A DNA stretch of 64,000 bases. Source: RPQJ01 sp963754125. Lineage in GTDB: Bacteria; Pseudomonadota; Gammaproteobacteria; Steroidobacterales; Steroidobacteraceae. The notes under the pieces were generated by a model. It searched no databases. It was not told the DNA's origin and saw only the letters and a list, made by a program, of their open reading frames with translations. Positions 16,836 through 25,677 of this stretch are shown here, one piece after another. The stretch lies in assembly GCA_963754125.1 (NCBI GenBank), contig CAVWEX010000007.1, forward strand, positions 310,001 through 374,000. The letters run 5' to 3'. Each line of letters begins with the position of its first letter. The stretch's first letter is position 1. The translations under genes and the position numbers were made by a program.

Positions 16836-17866
16836 TGCCGGTGGCCGGAGCTGAGCTGGTGAGCCGGTCGAGCGAGCCCGATCCGCCCGCGACCCTGCGC
16901 GCGCTGGTCGCCCCTTACGCCCGGCCCGACCACCGCAAGGCGCTCTGGCAGCTCGCCAACACGCTGCCGCCGTTCGTCGCGCTGTGGACACTCATGGCGC
17001 TCACGCTCGAGTGGAGCCGCGACTGGTCGCTGCTGCTCCTGCTGCCGACCGCGGGCTTCTACGTACGGCTGTTCATCATCCAGCACGACTGCGGACACGG
17101 CTCCTTCTTCGCGAACGCGAAGTGGAACCAGCGTACGGGCGCGCTGCTCGGCCTGCTCACGTTCTTCCCTTACGCGTACTGGCGCCGGACACACGCGATC
17201 CATCACGCGACCTCGGGCAACCTCGACCGGCGCGGACTCGGCGACATCCAGACGCTGACCGTGCGCGAGTACCAGGCCCTGCCGTGGGCGCAGCGGCTCG
17301 CCTACCGGCTGTATCGCAGCATGCCGGTGCTTCTCGGCATCGGCCCGATGTACCAGTTCGTGATCAAGCACCGCGTGCCCTTCGACCTGCCGCTGTCCTG
17401 GCGCACGGAGTGGGCCAGCGCGCTATGGAACAATCTCGCGCTCGCGCTCGCAGGCTCGGTGCTCGTGTGGATCTTCGGCTGGCGCACCGTGCTCGCGGTG
17501 CACCTGCCGCTGATGCTCGTCGCGGGCGCGGCCGGCGTGTGGCTGTTCTACGTCCAGCACCAGTTCGAGCGGGCCTACTGGTCCCGGCAGGAAAGCTGGA
17601 ACGCGGAGTCAGCGGCGATGGCGGGCAGCTCGTTCTACGACCTGCCACGCATCGCGCATTGGTTCACCGGCAACATCGGCTACCACCACATCCACCATCT
17701 CTCGAGCCGCGTGCCGAACTACCGGCTCCGGGAGTGCTTCGAGTCCAACCCGCGCCTGCAGGCGGCCCCGCGACTGACGCTGCTGGGCAGCCTCGGCTGC
17801 GCCCGACTGAAGCTGTGGGACGAGGACGCAGGGACGATGGTGGGGTTCCCGGCGCGGTCGACCTGA
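16835..17866 (+). CDS. Membrane fatty acid desaturase
   Basis: The product is 343 residues with several membrane segments and the three histidine boxes of acyl-lipid desaturases: H-D-C-G-H, H-A-I-H-H and H-H-I-H-H-L. These eight or so histidines bind the di-iron centre. The last box is followed by S-S-R-V-P-N-Y, as in bacterial omega-3/omega-6-like desaturases. The enzyme should insert a double bond in membrane-lipid acyl chains using O2. I use the ATG at 16835, which overlaps the previous stop. The frame is open further upstream, but that region encodes the NYN gene in another frame. Confidence 0.88.
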   Translation: MPVAGAELVSRSSEPDPPATLRALVAPYARPDHRKALWQLANTLPPFVALWTLMALTLEWSRDWSLLLLLPTAGFYVRLFIIQHDCGHGSFFANAKWNQRTGALLGLLTFFPYAYWRRTHAIHHATSGNLDRRGLGDIQTLTVREYQALPWAQRLAYRLYRSMPVLLGIGPMYQFVIKHRVPFDLPLSWRTEWASALWNNLALALAGSVLVWIFGWRTVLAVHLPLMLVAGAAGVWLFYVQHQFERAYWSRQESWNAESAAMAGSSFYDLPRIAHWFTGNIGYHHIHHLSSRVPNYRLRECFESNPRLQAAPRLTLLGSLGCARLKLWDEDAGTMVGFPARST

Positions 17867-17896
17867 CTCAGCGAAGAATGCCACTCGCGTTGCGAA

Positions 17897-17973
17897 TGGC
17901 GCGCCCGACTGGATTCGAACCAGTGACCCCTGCCTTCGGAGGGCAGTACTCTATCCAACTGAGCTACGGGCGC
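17897..17973 (-). tRNA. tRNA-Arg (CCG), CCA encoded
   Basis: A complete cloverleaf is visible on the minus strand. The acceptor stem GCGCCCG pairs with CGGGCGC, the D-loop is TAGCTCAGTTGGATAGAG, and the anticodon stem CTGCC/GGCAG has loop CTCCGAA (anticodon CCG). The T-arm contains GGTTCGAATCC. The 3' end is discriminator G followed by genomic CCA. It decodes CGG. Confidence 0.97.
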
Positions 17974-18003
17974 TTGGGCTGGAGCCCCTGAAAAGGGGCG
18001 GGA

Positions 18004-18032
18004 ATCATAGCCCCGACGCCGCGCCGCGTCCA
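18004..18032 (-). promoter_or_regulatory. Sigma-70 promoter of the tRNA-Arg gene
   Basis: On the minus strand TGGACG (18032-18027), 17 bases, then TATGAT (18009-18004). The start would fall near 17997, giving a 5' leader of about 24 nt for RNase P to remove. Confidence 0.65.
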
Positions 18033-18063
18033 TTTCCGGGGGCGCGGCGATGCGGCCGCCACG

Positions 18064-18069
18064 ATATAC
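18064..18069 (+). promoter_or_regulatory. Probable -10 element for the cytochrome c5-type gene
   Basis: TATACT, five of six matches to consensus, lies 39 bases before the GTG start at 18109. The -35 is not obvious. Confidence 0.4.
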
Positions 18070-18108
18070 TTCGCGCCCTGTTTCGCGCCTGACACCTGAG
18101 GTTCCTTC

Positions 18109-18618
18109 GTGAGCGCTTCGCACGATCGCACGTTCTTTGACACCTTCATGCTGGTGCTGGGCATCCTGTTCGGCATCACCATCGGCCTGATTGTCCTGGC
18201 GCGCTTCATCGCGGGACACACCACGAGCGCCAACCGCGCGGCTGACGAAGTGTTCCAGCGGGAACTCGCGGCGCGGATCGCGCCGGTCGGGCGCGTCGCG
18301 GTGGCCGGCGAGGACAATTCTGCGCTGGCGCCGCCGTCTGCCGAGCCCGTCGCCGCGGTGGCAGACCTGCCCGGCGAGACCGTCTACAACCAGGCCTGCG
18401 TGGCCTGCCACGGCGCGGGCATCGCCGGCGCTCCGAAGTTCGGCGACAAGGCCGCGTGGGCGCCGCGCATCGCTCAGGGGATGGACACGCTGCACACGCA
18501 TTCGCTGCAGGGCTACCAGGGCAAGGCCGGCTACATGCCGCCGAAGGGCGGGCGCACGGACCTGTCCGACCAGTCCATCCTCAACGCAGTGGACTACATC
18601 GTCTCGGCGTCGCAGTAG
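18109..18618 (+). CDS. Membrane-anchored cytochrome c5-type monohaem protein
   Basis: The product is 169 residues. One membrane helix (about residues 13-35) anchors the protein; an Ala/Pro-rich linker leads to a C-terminal cytochrome c domain with the haem site C-V-A-C-H and a methionine ligand in G-Y-M-P-P-K-G-G. This matches the cytochrome c5 family found in respiratory chains of gammaproteobacteria. The start is GTG at 18109; no ATG gives a complete anchor helix. A DUF4136 lipoprotein gene follows after three bases. Confidence 0.88.
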   Translation: MSASHDRTFFDTFMLVLGILFGITIGLIVLARFIAGHTTSANRAADEVFQRELAARIAPVGRVAVAGEDNSALAPPSAEPVAAVADLPGETVYNQACVACHGAGIAGAPKFGDKAAWAPRIAQGMDTLHTHSLQGYQGKAGYMPPKGGRTDLSDQSILNAVDYIVSASQ

Positions 18619-18621
18619 TCC

Positions 18622-19191
18622 ATGGGTCGCACGCGGCACCGGCGACTCGTCCACGGGCTGCTGCTGGTCGCCGCTGCGATCGCTTCGGGCTGCGCCTCCG
18701 CACCGCCCGAGCCCGAGTCCATGCGCGACCCCGGCGCCGACTTCGGGGCCTTCCGGACCTTCGGCTGGGCGCCCGCGCCCGGCGTCACTGAGGCCGACGC
18801 GCCGCTTCGCCTGCTCGACCAGAACATCCGGGCCGCGATCGCCGCGGAGATGAAGCGGCGCGGCTACGTCGAGTCGGCCGGGAATCCCGACCTGCGCATC
18901 GCCTACGAGACCGCGAGCCAGGAAAAGATCGAGAACAACCCGGTGCGGGTCGGCATCGGCATGGGCAGCTGGGGCGGCAACTTCGGCGGCTCCGTCAATG
19001 TCGGAAGCCCGAGCGTGCGCAACTACCAGGAAGGCACGCTCGTGATCCACGCCATCGACGCCGGACGCAACGCCGAGGTCTGGCAGGGCCGCGTGTCCAC
19101 CCGCATCGGCAAAGGCAGCCTCGAGCCCGCGGCCGTGACAGCCGCGGTATCCACGGCGATGCGCGACTTCCCTGCGCGAACGGCGCCCTGA
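18622..19191 (+). CDS. DUF4136 domain lipoprotein
   Basis: The product is 189 residues, starting with a signal peptide and lipobox I-A-S-G-C. The remainder fits DUF4136: an F-x-T-F-x-W-A-P opening, L-D-x-N-I-R-A-A-I-A-A-E-M-K-R-R-G-Y, D-L-R-I-A-Y-E and an E-G-T-L-V-I-H-A-I-D strand. This family is of unknown function and is usually an outer-membrane lipoprotein. It follows the cytochrome c5 gene closely and is convergent with ntrX, whose stop begins at the next base. Confidence 0.85.
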   Translation: MGRTRHRRLVHGLLLVAAAIASGCASAPPEPESMRDPGADFGAFRTFGWAPAPGVTEADAPLRLLDQNIRAAIAAEMKRRGYVESAGNPDLRIAYETASQEKIENNPVRVGIGMGSWGGNFGGSVNVGSPSVRNYQEGTLVIHAIDAGRNAEVWQGRVSTRIGKGSLEPAAVTAAVSTAMRDFPARTAP

Positions 19192-20550
19192 TCAGTCCTC
19201 CGACTGGCGGAAATCCACCCCGAGCAGGCGCAGCTTGCGGTACAGGTGCGTGCGCTCCATGCCGACGCGCTTGGCGAGCTGGCCGACCTTGCCGTTGCAC
19301 AGCTGCAACTGCTGAGTGAGGTAGGCGCGCTCGAAGTGCTCGCGCGCCTCGCGCAATGGCAGCGCGAGCAGGTCCTGCTTCACCAGCGGCTCGCTGTGGG
19401 AAGACTGCGAGGCGATCTCGCGCTCGATCTCCTCCAGCGCCACTTCCTCCGGGCCGCCGCGCACCAGCGCGCGATGCACGAGGTTCTTGAGCTCGCGGAT
19501 GTTGCCGGGCCACGGGTAGTTGCGCAGGCGGTTCTGCGCCGCCACGCTGAAGCGGCGGAACGGCAGCCGCTGGTCGTCCACCAGCCGATCCACGTAGTAG
19601 CGCAGCAGGTCGGGCACGTCCTCGGCGTACTCGCGCAGCGGCGGCACGCGCAGGCCCAGGACGTTCAGGTGTGCGAGCAGGTCCTGCCGGAAGGGTTCCG
19701 GCCCCCGCAATTCGAAACCGGGCTGGGCCGAGCAGATCAAGCGCGCCTCGCAGGGGACGCGCGTGCCGCTCCCGGCGCGCTGGAAGCTCCCGGCATCGAG
19801 CGCGGCGAACAGCAGCCGCTGGGCAGGCGGGGCGAGGTCCCCGAGCTCGTTGATGAACAGCACGCCGCGCTCGGCCTGCTCGAGCAGTCCCTTGCGGACG
19901 ACGCCGCCTTCCTCCGAGCCGTACAGCGCCACCTCCGGTCCAGCCTCGGAGACGGCCGCAGCCACGGCCGTGACGAACGGCCCGGCGGAGCGCGGGCTCA
20001 GCGTGTGGATGTACCGCGCGAAGGCCTCGCGGCCCGAGCCGGGCTCGCCGACGATCAGCACCGGCACGTCGTGCGGCGCGAGCTGCTTGACCTGCTCGCG
20101 CAGGTCGCGCATCAGCCGGCTGCGGCCGACCGGCGCCAGCAGCGGCGGCAGCACGCTGCGGGCCGCCACCCGGCGGTTGCGGCCCTCGTCGAGTGCGGTA
20201 CGGACCGTGCGCAGCAACTTGGCGAGCGAGAGCGGCTTCTCGACGTAGTCCACCGCGCCGAGCCGCGTGGCCTCGACGGCGGTCTCGACCGTGCCGTGGC
20301 CCGACATCATCACGATGGGGGCCGACAGCGACTGCGACTGCTGCCACTCACGGAGCAGGCTGATGCCGTCCGTGTCCGGCATCCAGATGTCGAGCAGCAC
20401 GAGGTCGGGCGGCTGGCGGACGCAGGCGGCGCGCGCTTCGGCAGCGTTCGCAGCAACGTCCACGACGTAGCCTTCCTCGGACAGGATCTCCTGCACGAGG
20501 TCGCGGATGTCGGCCTCGTCGTCCACCACCAGAATCCGCGCGTTACTCAT
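19192..20550 (-). CDS. ntrX: NtrX-like response regulator with degenerate sigma-54 activator domain
   Basis: The product is 452 residues. The receiver domain (1-120) has D10, D11 and the phospho-acceptor D54 in V-L-L-D-I-W-M-P-D. The AAA+ domain (about 135-370) aligns with sigma-54 activators but is degenerate. The Walker A reads G-E-P-G-S-G-R-E, with Arg for the essential Lys. The GAFTGA loop is absent and replaced by an E-E-G-G-V-V-R-K region. Walker B reads L-F-I-N-E-L-G-D with Asn for Asp. The C-terminus keeps a Fis-type helix-turn-helix with M-E-R-T-H-L-Y-R-K-L-R. It probably binds DNA without driving sigma-54. It overlaps ntrY by four bases. Confidence 0.88.
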   Translation of the reverse strand: MSNARILVVDDEADIRDLVQEILSEEGYVVDVAANAAEARAACVRQPPDLVLLDIWMPDTDGISLLREWQQSQSLSAPIVMMSGHGTVETAVEATRLGAVDYVEKPLSLAKLLRTVRTALDEGRNRRVAARSVLPPLLAPVGRSRLMRDLREQVKQLAPHDVPVLIVGEPGSGREAFARYIHTLSPRSAGPFVTAVAAAVSEAGPEVALYGSEEGGVVRKGLLEQAERGVLFINELGDLAPPAQRLLFAALDAGSFQRAGSGTRVPCEARLICSAQPGFELRGPEPFRQDLLAHLNVLGLRVPPLREYAEDVPDLLRYYVDRLVDDQRLPFRRFSVAAQNRLRNYPWPGNIRELKNLVHRALVRGGPEEVALEEIEREIASQSSHSEPLVKQDLLALPLREAREHFERAYLTQQLQLCNGKVGQLAKRVGMERTHLYRKLRLLGVDFRQSED

Positions 20551-22739
20551 GCACGCTCCCTCCTGGGCTCCGGTCGGTGCGGCTCCCGCCGCACGGCCTC
20601 GCCTCGTGTCACCCCGTTCATGGGCAGCTCGACTCGAACGCGCGCGCCGCCGTCGGGCCGGTTCTCCGCCTCGACGTGCCCCCCGTGTTCCTCGACGATC
20701 TTGCGCACGATCGCGAGCCCGAGCCCGGTGCCCCGCGCCTTGGTCGTGACGTACGGGTCGAACACCTGGCCCATCAGCTCGCGCTGGAACCCCGGGCCAT
20801 TATCCTCCACCGCCAGCTCGGCCACCTCGTCGTCCTCGACCCCCACCCGCCGCGTGGCGATCGAGATCCTTCCGCCGCGGCGTCCCTCGAGCGCCTCGAC
20901 GGAATTGGTGAGCAGGTTGTGCAGCAGCTGGCGCAGCCGGCCCCGGTCGGCGACCACGCCGGCGAGCGCAGGATCGAGCTGCAGGTCGAGCGTGACGCCC
21001 CGGCCGGCCACCTGGGCGCGGTAGAGGTCGGTGAGCTCGGCGATCAGCTGGTTGAGGTTGACCTCCGTCATCTCGAAGCGCGGCGCCCGGGCGTACTCGC
21101 TGAAGGCGTTCACCATCTCCTTCATGGCCTCGACCTGCTGCACGATGGTCTCGGTGCCGCGGTCGAGCAGCCTGGCGTCCTGTTCGTTCATGGCCGGCAT
21201 CAGCTTGTGGCGCATGCGCTCGGCCGACAGGCGGATGGGCGTGAGCGGGTTCTTGATCTCGTGCGCCAGGCGCCGGGCGACCTCGCCCCAGGCGGCCTCG
21301 CGCTGCGCCTGGAGCATGGCGGTGATGTCGTCGAACACGAGCACGTAGCCGCCCGGCGTGTCGCCTTCCCGGGGCAGCGGGGTGCACGCGCACATGATCA
21401 CGCGCCGGCCGGTTTCGAGCGGGAACACCAGCTGCTCGCGCCACTCGGTCTCGCCGGCCGCGAGCCGGCTGCGACAGGCCTCGCTGAACTGGCGCAACAG
21501 GCCGTCCGGCCCGCCGATCCCCGCGAAGCCGCGGCCCTCGCAGCCGTCGAGGTCCTCGCCGAGGATGCTGCTCGCCGCGCGGTTGGCGGTGCGGATCCGC
21601 AGGTCGGACTCGAGCGCGATCACGCCGGTGGAGAGCCTCGCCAGCACGATCGCCAGGTTGGCCCGTTCGGTCTCCGCCACCTGCTGGGCCTGCTGCTGGG
21701 CCTCGCGGGCGCGGCGCAGCCGCTTGGTCATGTCGTTGAAGGAGTGCACGAGGAAGCCCATCTCGTCGTGCGAGGTGAGCGGCAGTTGCGTGTCGAGATC
21801 GCCCTGCGCGACGGCGCGCGTGCCTTTCACGAGGTCCTGGATCGGCTGGACGAGGCGCTGCGCGGTGAAGATCGCGCCGTACCAGGCGGCCAGCAGCGAC
21901 AGCAGCAGCACGACGGTGAGCGTGAGGATGAAGCTCGCCTTGAGCGGCTTGCGCAGGTAGTCCTTCTCGCCGAACTGCTGGTAGGCGGCCTGCACGGTAT
22001 CGGCCAGTGCGCCGAGCCGCTCGGCGACCGGGTAGGTCGCCTGCACCACCATGCCGCCGCGATCCCCGGAGGAAGCGCCGAGCGGCACGGCCGTGCGGAT
22101 CAGGTAGCCGCCCTCGGCGAGCGGCTCGAGGCTCACGAAGGGACGGCCCTGCCGCACCTGCAGCAGCACCTCGCTTGGCACCTCGTCCGGCACGACGTCG
22201 TTCGACAACCCCTTGCTCATGGTGATGATGACGCCGTACTCGGTGGCCACGATGACCTCGGTGGCGCCGGACTGGCGGCGCAGCATCTCGAGGCTGCCGG
22301 GCAGCGGACCACCGCTCAGCGACAGCTCGTCAGCCATCATTTCCGTGGCGGCGAGGTGGTCGCGCATGCGCGTCTCGAGCGCCGAGCGCGACAGCACCAG
22401 CGCGTCGTCGAGGCTCTGGCGGATCTCGACGTTGAACCAGCTGTCGATGCCGCGGCTCAGGAACTGCACCGCGAAGAAGTACACCAGCAGGATCGGCAGC
22501 GTGGCGAGCACGCCGAAGGTCCACACCATGCGCGCCTTGAGTCGCGAGCCGATCACGTGGCCGCGCCAGTCGCGCACCAGCTGCGTGAGCTTGGTCGCGA
22601 GCAGCGCCAGCAGCACCACCAGGCCCGCGACGTTGATCATCAGGATCCAGGGGTGCAGCTGGCTGAACGGTTCGGCGTGCTGCGCCGTCCGTGCCATGAA
22701 CAGGATCGCGGACAGCCAGAGCAGTCCCCCGACGCCCAT
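20547..22739 (-). CDS. ntrY: NtrY-like sensor histidine kinase
   Basis: The product is 730 residues. Membrane helices lie at about residues 1-15, 31-50, 71-95 and 269-292, with a periplasmic sensor region of about 170 residues between the last two. A HAMP domain follows (Q-R-L-V-Q-P-I-Q-D-L), then a PAS domain (about 360-475). The kinase core has the phospho-accepting H493 in R-R-L-A-H-E-I-K-N-P-L-T-P-I-R-L-S and nucleotide motifs N-L-L-T-N-S-V-E-A, D-N-G-P-G-F and G-T-G-L-G-L-A-I-V. This is the NtrY architecture, sensing envelope or redox/nitrogen state. It lies in the def-rsmB-DUF4390 operon and overlaps ntrX by four bases. Confidence 0.92.
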   Translation of the reverse strand: MGVGGLLWLSAILFMARTAQHAEPFSQLHPWILMINVAGLVVLLALLATKLTQLVRDWRGHVIGSRLKARMVWTFGVLATLPILLVYFFAVQFLSRGIDSWFNVEIRQSLDDALVLSRSALETRMRDHLAATEMMADELSLSGGPLPGSLEMLRRQSGATEVIVATEYGVIITMSKGLSNDVVPDEVPSEVLLQVRQGRPFVSLEPLAEGGYLIRTAVPLGASSGDRGGMVVQATYPVAERLGALADTVQAAYQQFGEKDYLRKPLKASFILTLTVVLLLSLLAAWYGAIFTAQRLVQPIQDLVKGTRAVAQGDLDTQLPLTSHDEMGFLVHSFNDMTKRLRRAREAQQQAQQVAETERANLAIVLARLSTGVIALESDLRIRTANRAASSILGEDLDGCEGRGFAGIGGPDGLLRQFSEACRSRLAAGETEWREQLVFPLETGRRVIMCACTPLPREGDTPGGYVLVFDDITAMLQAQREAAWGEVARRLAHEIKNPLTPIRLSAERMRHKLMPAMNEQDARLLDRGTETIVQQVEAMKEMVNAFSEYARAPRFEMTEVNLNQLIAELTDLYRAQVAGRGVTLDLQLDPALAGVVADRGRLRQLLHNLLTNSVEALEGRRGGRISIATRRVGVEDDEVAELAVEDNGPGFQRELMGQVFDPYVTTKARGTGLGLAIVRKIVEEHGGHVEAENRPDGGARVRVELPMNGVTRGEAVRREPHRPEPRRERA

Positions 22740-22763
22740 CGCAGCCGCCGACTGCGGCCCGCC

Positions 22764-23366
22764 TCAGGGCCGATGTGTCCATGCGTACCAGTCGCTGGTG
22801 GCGCTCCAGTCGTCGGTCCAGAACAGCAGCCAGCTGAGGGTGTCGGGTGCAGAGCGCAGCGTGAGGTCGGCGCGTACGCGGAGCTCGTAGGTCGTGCCGG
22901 GGTCGAGCAGCGAGGCGTCGATGAGCGGCAGGCCGCGCACGGTGCCCAGTCGGTCGAGTGCCGCGGGCAGCCCGCCGAAATCCTGCTGCTCGCCGGTGTT
23001 GAGGTTGCGGAGCAGATAGCGCTGGCTCAGTGCGTGGTAGCTCAGCTCGTAGCTCTGCACCAGGGACGCCACGTCCGGGTCGGGCAGGTAGCGGCGCACT
23101 CGATCGATCTCGATCTCGTAGTTGAGCCGCAGGGTAAGCCCGGCCTCGATGGCGCGACGCGCACCGCCGGGCAGGTTGAGCCCGAGATCCACGTCGAGGG
23201 CGTACACACCTTCGTCGATCGCGACCGACGCGCGGGTCACCTCGACCGTGGTGTCGGCCCGGGCCGGCACCGCCACCAGCGTTGCAAAAAAGCAGATCAC
23301 CCAGGCGAGCGGGAGCCCGCTCAATCGCCTGTCAAAGCCGCCGGTCCTGGCCTGGGTGTTGCTCAT
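22764..23366 (-). CDS. DUF4390 domain-containing exported protein
   Basis: The product is 200 residues with a signal peptide (a hydrophobic core A-W-V-I-C-F-F-A-T-L followed by V-P-A-R-A). The mature part is mostly beta strands, with L-P-G-G-A-R-R-A-I-E-A-G, L-N-Y-E-I-E-I-D and L-S-Y-H-A-L-S-Q-R-Y, characteristic of DUF4390. The family has no assigned biochemical function. Its place between rsmB and ntrY is conserved in gammaproteobacteria, so a periplasmic accessory role for the NtrY sensor is plausible but unproven. The start is placed at the ATG at 23366, just past the rsmB stop. Confidence 0.85.
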   Translation of the reverse strand: MSNTQARTGGFDRRLSGLPLAWVICFFATLVAVPARADTTVEVTRASVAIDEGVYALDVDLGLNLPGGARRAIEAGLTLRLNYEIEIDRVRRYLPDPDVASLVQSYELSYHALSQRYLLRNLNTGEQQDFGGLPAALDRLGTVRGLPLIDASLLDPGTTYELRVRADLTLRSAPDTLSWLLFWTDDWSATSDWYAWTHRP

Positions 23367-23375
23367 CACCAACAT

Positions 23376-24707
23376 TCAAGGGTGCTTGCGCAGGCAAGCA
23401 TAATAGAACCCGTCCATCCCGGCTTCCCCAGGCACGATCGGGTACCCCGGCCCCCCGGCCGGCGACCGCGGCGGCCAGCCGGCGACCAGGCTCGCGGTGG
23501 CGTCGCTCGCCTCGGGCGTTGCGGCCAGGAATGCCCCGACCACTGCCTGGTTTTCGGCATTCAGGACGGAGCAGCTCGTGTAGAGCAGCGTCCCGCCGGG
23601 CGCGAGCAGGCGCCATGTGGCGGCCAGCAACTGCCCCTGGCGGCGCGCCAACGCCGGGATGTCCCCTGCACGACGCAGCACCTTGATGTCGGGGTGGCGC
23701 CGGATCACGCCGGTGGCGGAGCACGGCACGTCGAGCAGGATGCGGTCGTACGGGCGGCCGTCCCACCACGTCCCGGGCTCGGCGGCGTCGCCCACCCGCA
23801 CGTCGGCGGCGAGGCCGAGGCGTTCGAGACTGCCGCGCACGCGCGCGAGTCGCGCGTCGGAGACGTCGAGCGCGGTCAGGTCGCAGGGCCCATCCACCCG
23901 CTCGAGCACGTGGCAGGTCTTGCCGCCCGGAGCCGCGCAGGCATCGAGGATGCGCTGCCCGGCCCTCGGATCGAGCAACTCCACGGCGAGCTGCGCGGCC
24001 GCGTCCTGGACCGAGATCCGCCCTTCCTCGAAACCCGGCAGCTGCCGAACGTCGGCCGGCGGCTCGATCCGCAGGGCGTCCGGCGCGAGCGCGTGAGGGT
24101 GGACCTGCCACCCGCCCGCCTCGAGTGCGGCCGTGGCATCGGCCACGCTCCAGCGACGGCGGTTGACCCGCAGCCACATCGGCGGGTGAGTGTTGTTCGC
24201 CTCGAGGATCGCTTCCACCCGCTCGCCGTGCTCCCGTCGCAGTGCCGCGACCAGCCAGCCCGGGTGCGCGCTGCGCACGGCGAGGTCAACGTCCACCGCG
24301 GCCAGCACGGCTTCGCGTTCACGCTGGAAGCGCCGCAGGACGGCATTCACGAACCCCGCCGTGCGGGCGAAGCCGAGCTCACGCGCCGCGTTGACGGTCT
24401 CGGCGACCGCTGCGTGTGGAGCCGTCTCGCCCGACAGCAACTGGTAGAGGCCCACCTCGAGCAATGCACGCAGCCGGGGCGGCAGCTGCTCCGGGGGACG
24501 ATCGGCGAGGCCGCGCAGGATCTCGACCAGGCGAAAGTGCCAGCGCAGCGTCCCGTAGGCGAGCGAGCGCTTGAGCCCGCGCGCCGCGCCCTGGTCGGTG
24601 TCCCGGGCGAGCAGCTCGTCGAGCGAGCGGCCGTCGGTGACCACCGCCGCCACGAGCTCGGCTGCCGCCGCACGGATCTGCGCCGGACTGGGCCCCAAGG
24701 CCGTCAC
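23376..24707 (-). CDS. rsmB: 16S rRNA (cytosine-967-C5)-methyltransferase RsmB
   Basis: The product is 443 residues. An N-terminal NusB-like RNA-binding domain (to about residue 145) precedes the methyltransferase domain, with D-A-C-A-A-P-G-G-K-T (SAM site), L-D-V-S-D-A-R-L, D-V-P-C-S-A-T-G (catalytic Cys) and T-S-C-S-V-L-N-A-E-N (second Cys). It methylates C967 of 16S rRNA. I infer a GTG start at 24707 that overlaps the fmt stop by four bases. In the sequence as given, fmt runs on in the same frame into this gene because of an indel, producing an apparent fusion. Confidence 0.92.
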   Translation of the reverse strand: MTALGPSPAQIRAAAAELVAAVVTDGRSLDELLARDTDQGAARGLKRSLAYGTLRWHFRLVEILRGLADRPPEQLPPRLRALLEVGLYQLLSGETAPHAAVAETVNAARELGFARTAGFVNAVLRRFQREREAVLAAVDVDLAVRSAHPGWLVAALRREHGERVEAILEANNTHPPMWLRVNRRRWSVADATAALEAGGWQVHPHALAPDALRIEPPADVRQLPGFEEGRISVQDAAAQLAVELLDPRAGQRILDACAAPGGKTCHVLERVDGPCDLTALDVSDARLARVRGSLERLGLAADVRVGDAAEPGTWWDGRPYDRILLDVPCSATGVIRRHPDIKVLRRAGDIPALARRQGQLLAATWRLLAPGGTLLYTSCSVLNAENQAVVGAFLAATPEASDATASLVAGWPPRSPAGGPGYPIVPGEAGMDGFYYACLRKHP

Positions 24708-25640
24708 TCGAGCCGGGCCCCGGCCAGCGGATGTGCATTCAGGAACTCCGCGGCCGTCATGGCACGCCGCCCGGCGAGCTGCACGTGCGTCGAGCCGCAG
24801 CGCGCCCTCGCCGGCCGCGACGACGATCCCGGCACCGCTCGCCTCGACGACCTGGCCCGGCTCCCCGGTCACCGCCGGCAGCGGTTCGGCCGCCCACACG
24901 CGCAGCTGGCGATCCTGCCAGCGCGTCTCGGCGACCGGCCAGGGATTGAACGCCCGCACCTGCCGGTCGATGGCGTGGGCCGGGGCGGCCCAGTCGATGC
25001 GGGCCTCCTCCTTGCGGATCTTGGACGCGTAGGTGACGCCGTCCGCCGGCTGCGGGACGGGCACCAGCCGCCCGGCCTGCCAGGCCGCGACCGCCTCGAC
25101 GATTGCCTCGGCGCCGAGAGTCGCCAGCCGGTCGTGCAGCGACCCGCCGTCCTCCCGCGCCCCGACCGACACCGGGCGCGTGAGCAGCATCGGCCCGGTG
25201 TCGAGCCCCGCGTCCATCTGCATGATGGTGATGCCGGTCGCGGCATCGCCCGCGAGCAGGGCGCGATGGATCGGTGCAGCACCCCGCCAGCGCGGCAGCA
25301 GCGACGCGTGGATGTTCCAGCAGCCGAGGCGCGGGACCTCGAGCACGGCAGGCGGCAGGATGAGCCCGTAGGCCGCGACCACCAGCAAGTCGGGGGCGTA
25401 CTCACGCAGGCGCGCGACGGCGTCAGGCGCTCGCAAGGTCGCCGGCTGCTCGACCTTCAGCCTGAGCGCCTGGGCGCAGCGCTTCACAGGGCCCACTCCC
25501 ACCGCCTGGCCGCGGCCAGCCGGCCGGTCCGGCTGCGTGTACGCCGCCACGATATCGTGCCCGGCGGCGTGCAGCGCCTCGAGTGCGGGCACGGCGAAGT
25601 CCGGGGTACCGGCGTAGACGATGCGCAGCCGGTGGGTCAT
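24704..25640 (-). CDS. fmt: Methionyl-tRNA formyltransferase (frameshifted near its end)
   Basis: With one extra base removed at about 24785 the product is 311 residues, the normal length. The N-terminal catalytic domain has Y-A-G-T-P-D-F-A-V-P-A-L, the formyl-folate site residues N-I-H-A-S-L-L-P-R-W-R-G-A-A-P-I and D-A-G-L-D-T-G-P. The C-terminal tRNA-binding domain ends, in the corrected frame, with G-R-R-A-M-T-A-A-E-F-L-N and stops at 24704. It formylates initiator Met-tRNA. def lies just upstream in the same operon, so the formylating and deformylating enzymes are produced together. Confidence 0.92.
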
Positions 25641-25677
25641 GGGGCAGGATCGCGCGGCCCGGCAGCCGCGCAGCCGG

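Noticed and set aside
15908..17866. A 652-residue plus-strand frame joining the NYN region to the desaturase.
   Set aside because: The first 310 residues are an off-frame reading of the NYN gene. The desaturase has its own ATG at 16835.
23376..25640. A single 754-residue open frame that looks like a natural Fmt-RsmB fusion.
   Set aside because: The normal Fmt C-terminus (G-R-R-A-M-T-A-A-E-F-L-N, then TGA) is present one frame over at 24704, and an rsmB GTG overlaps it. A one-base insertion at about 24785 explains the join.
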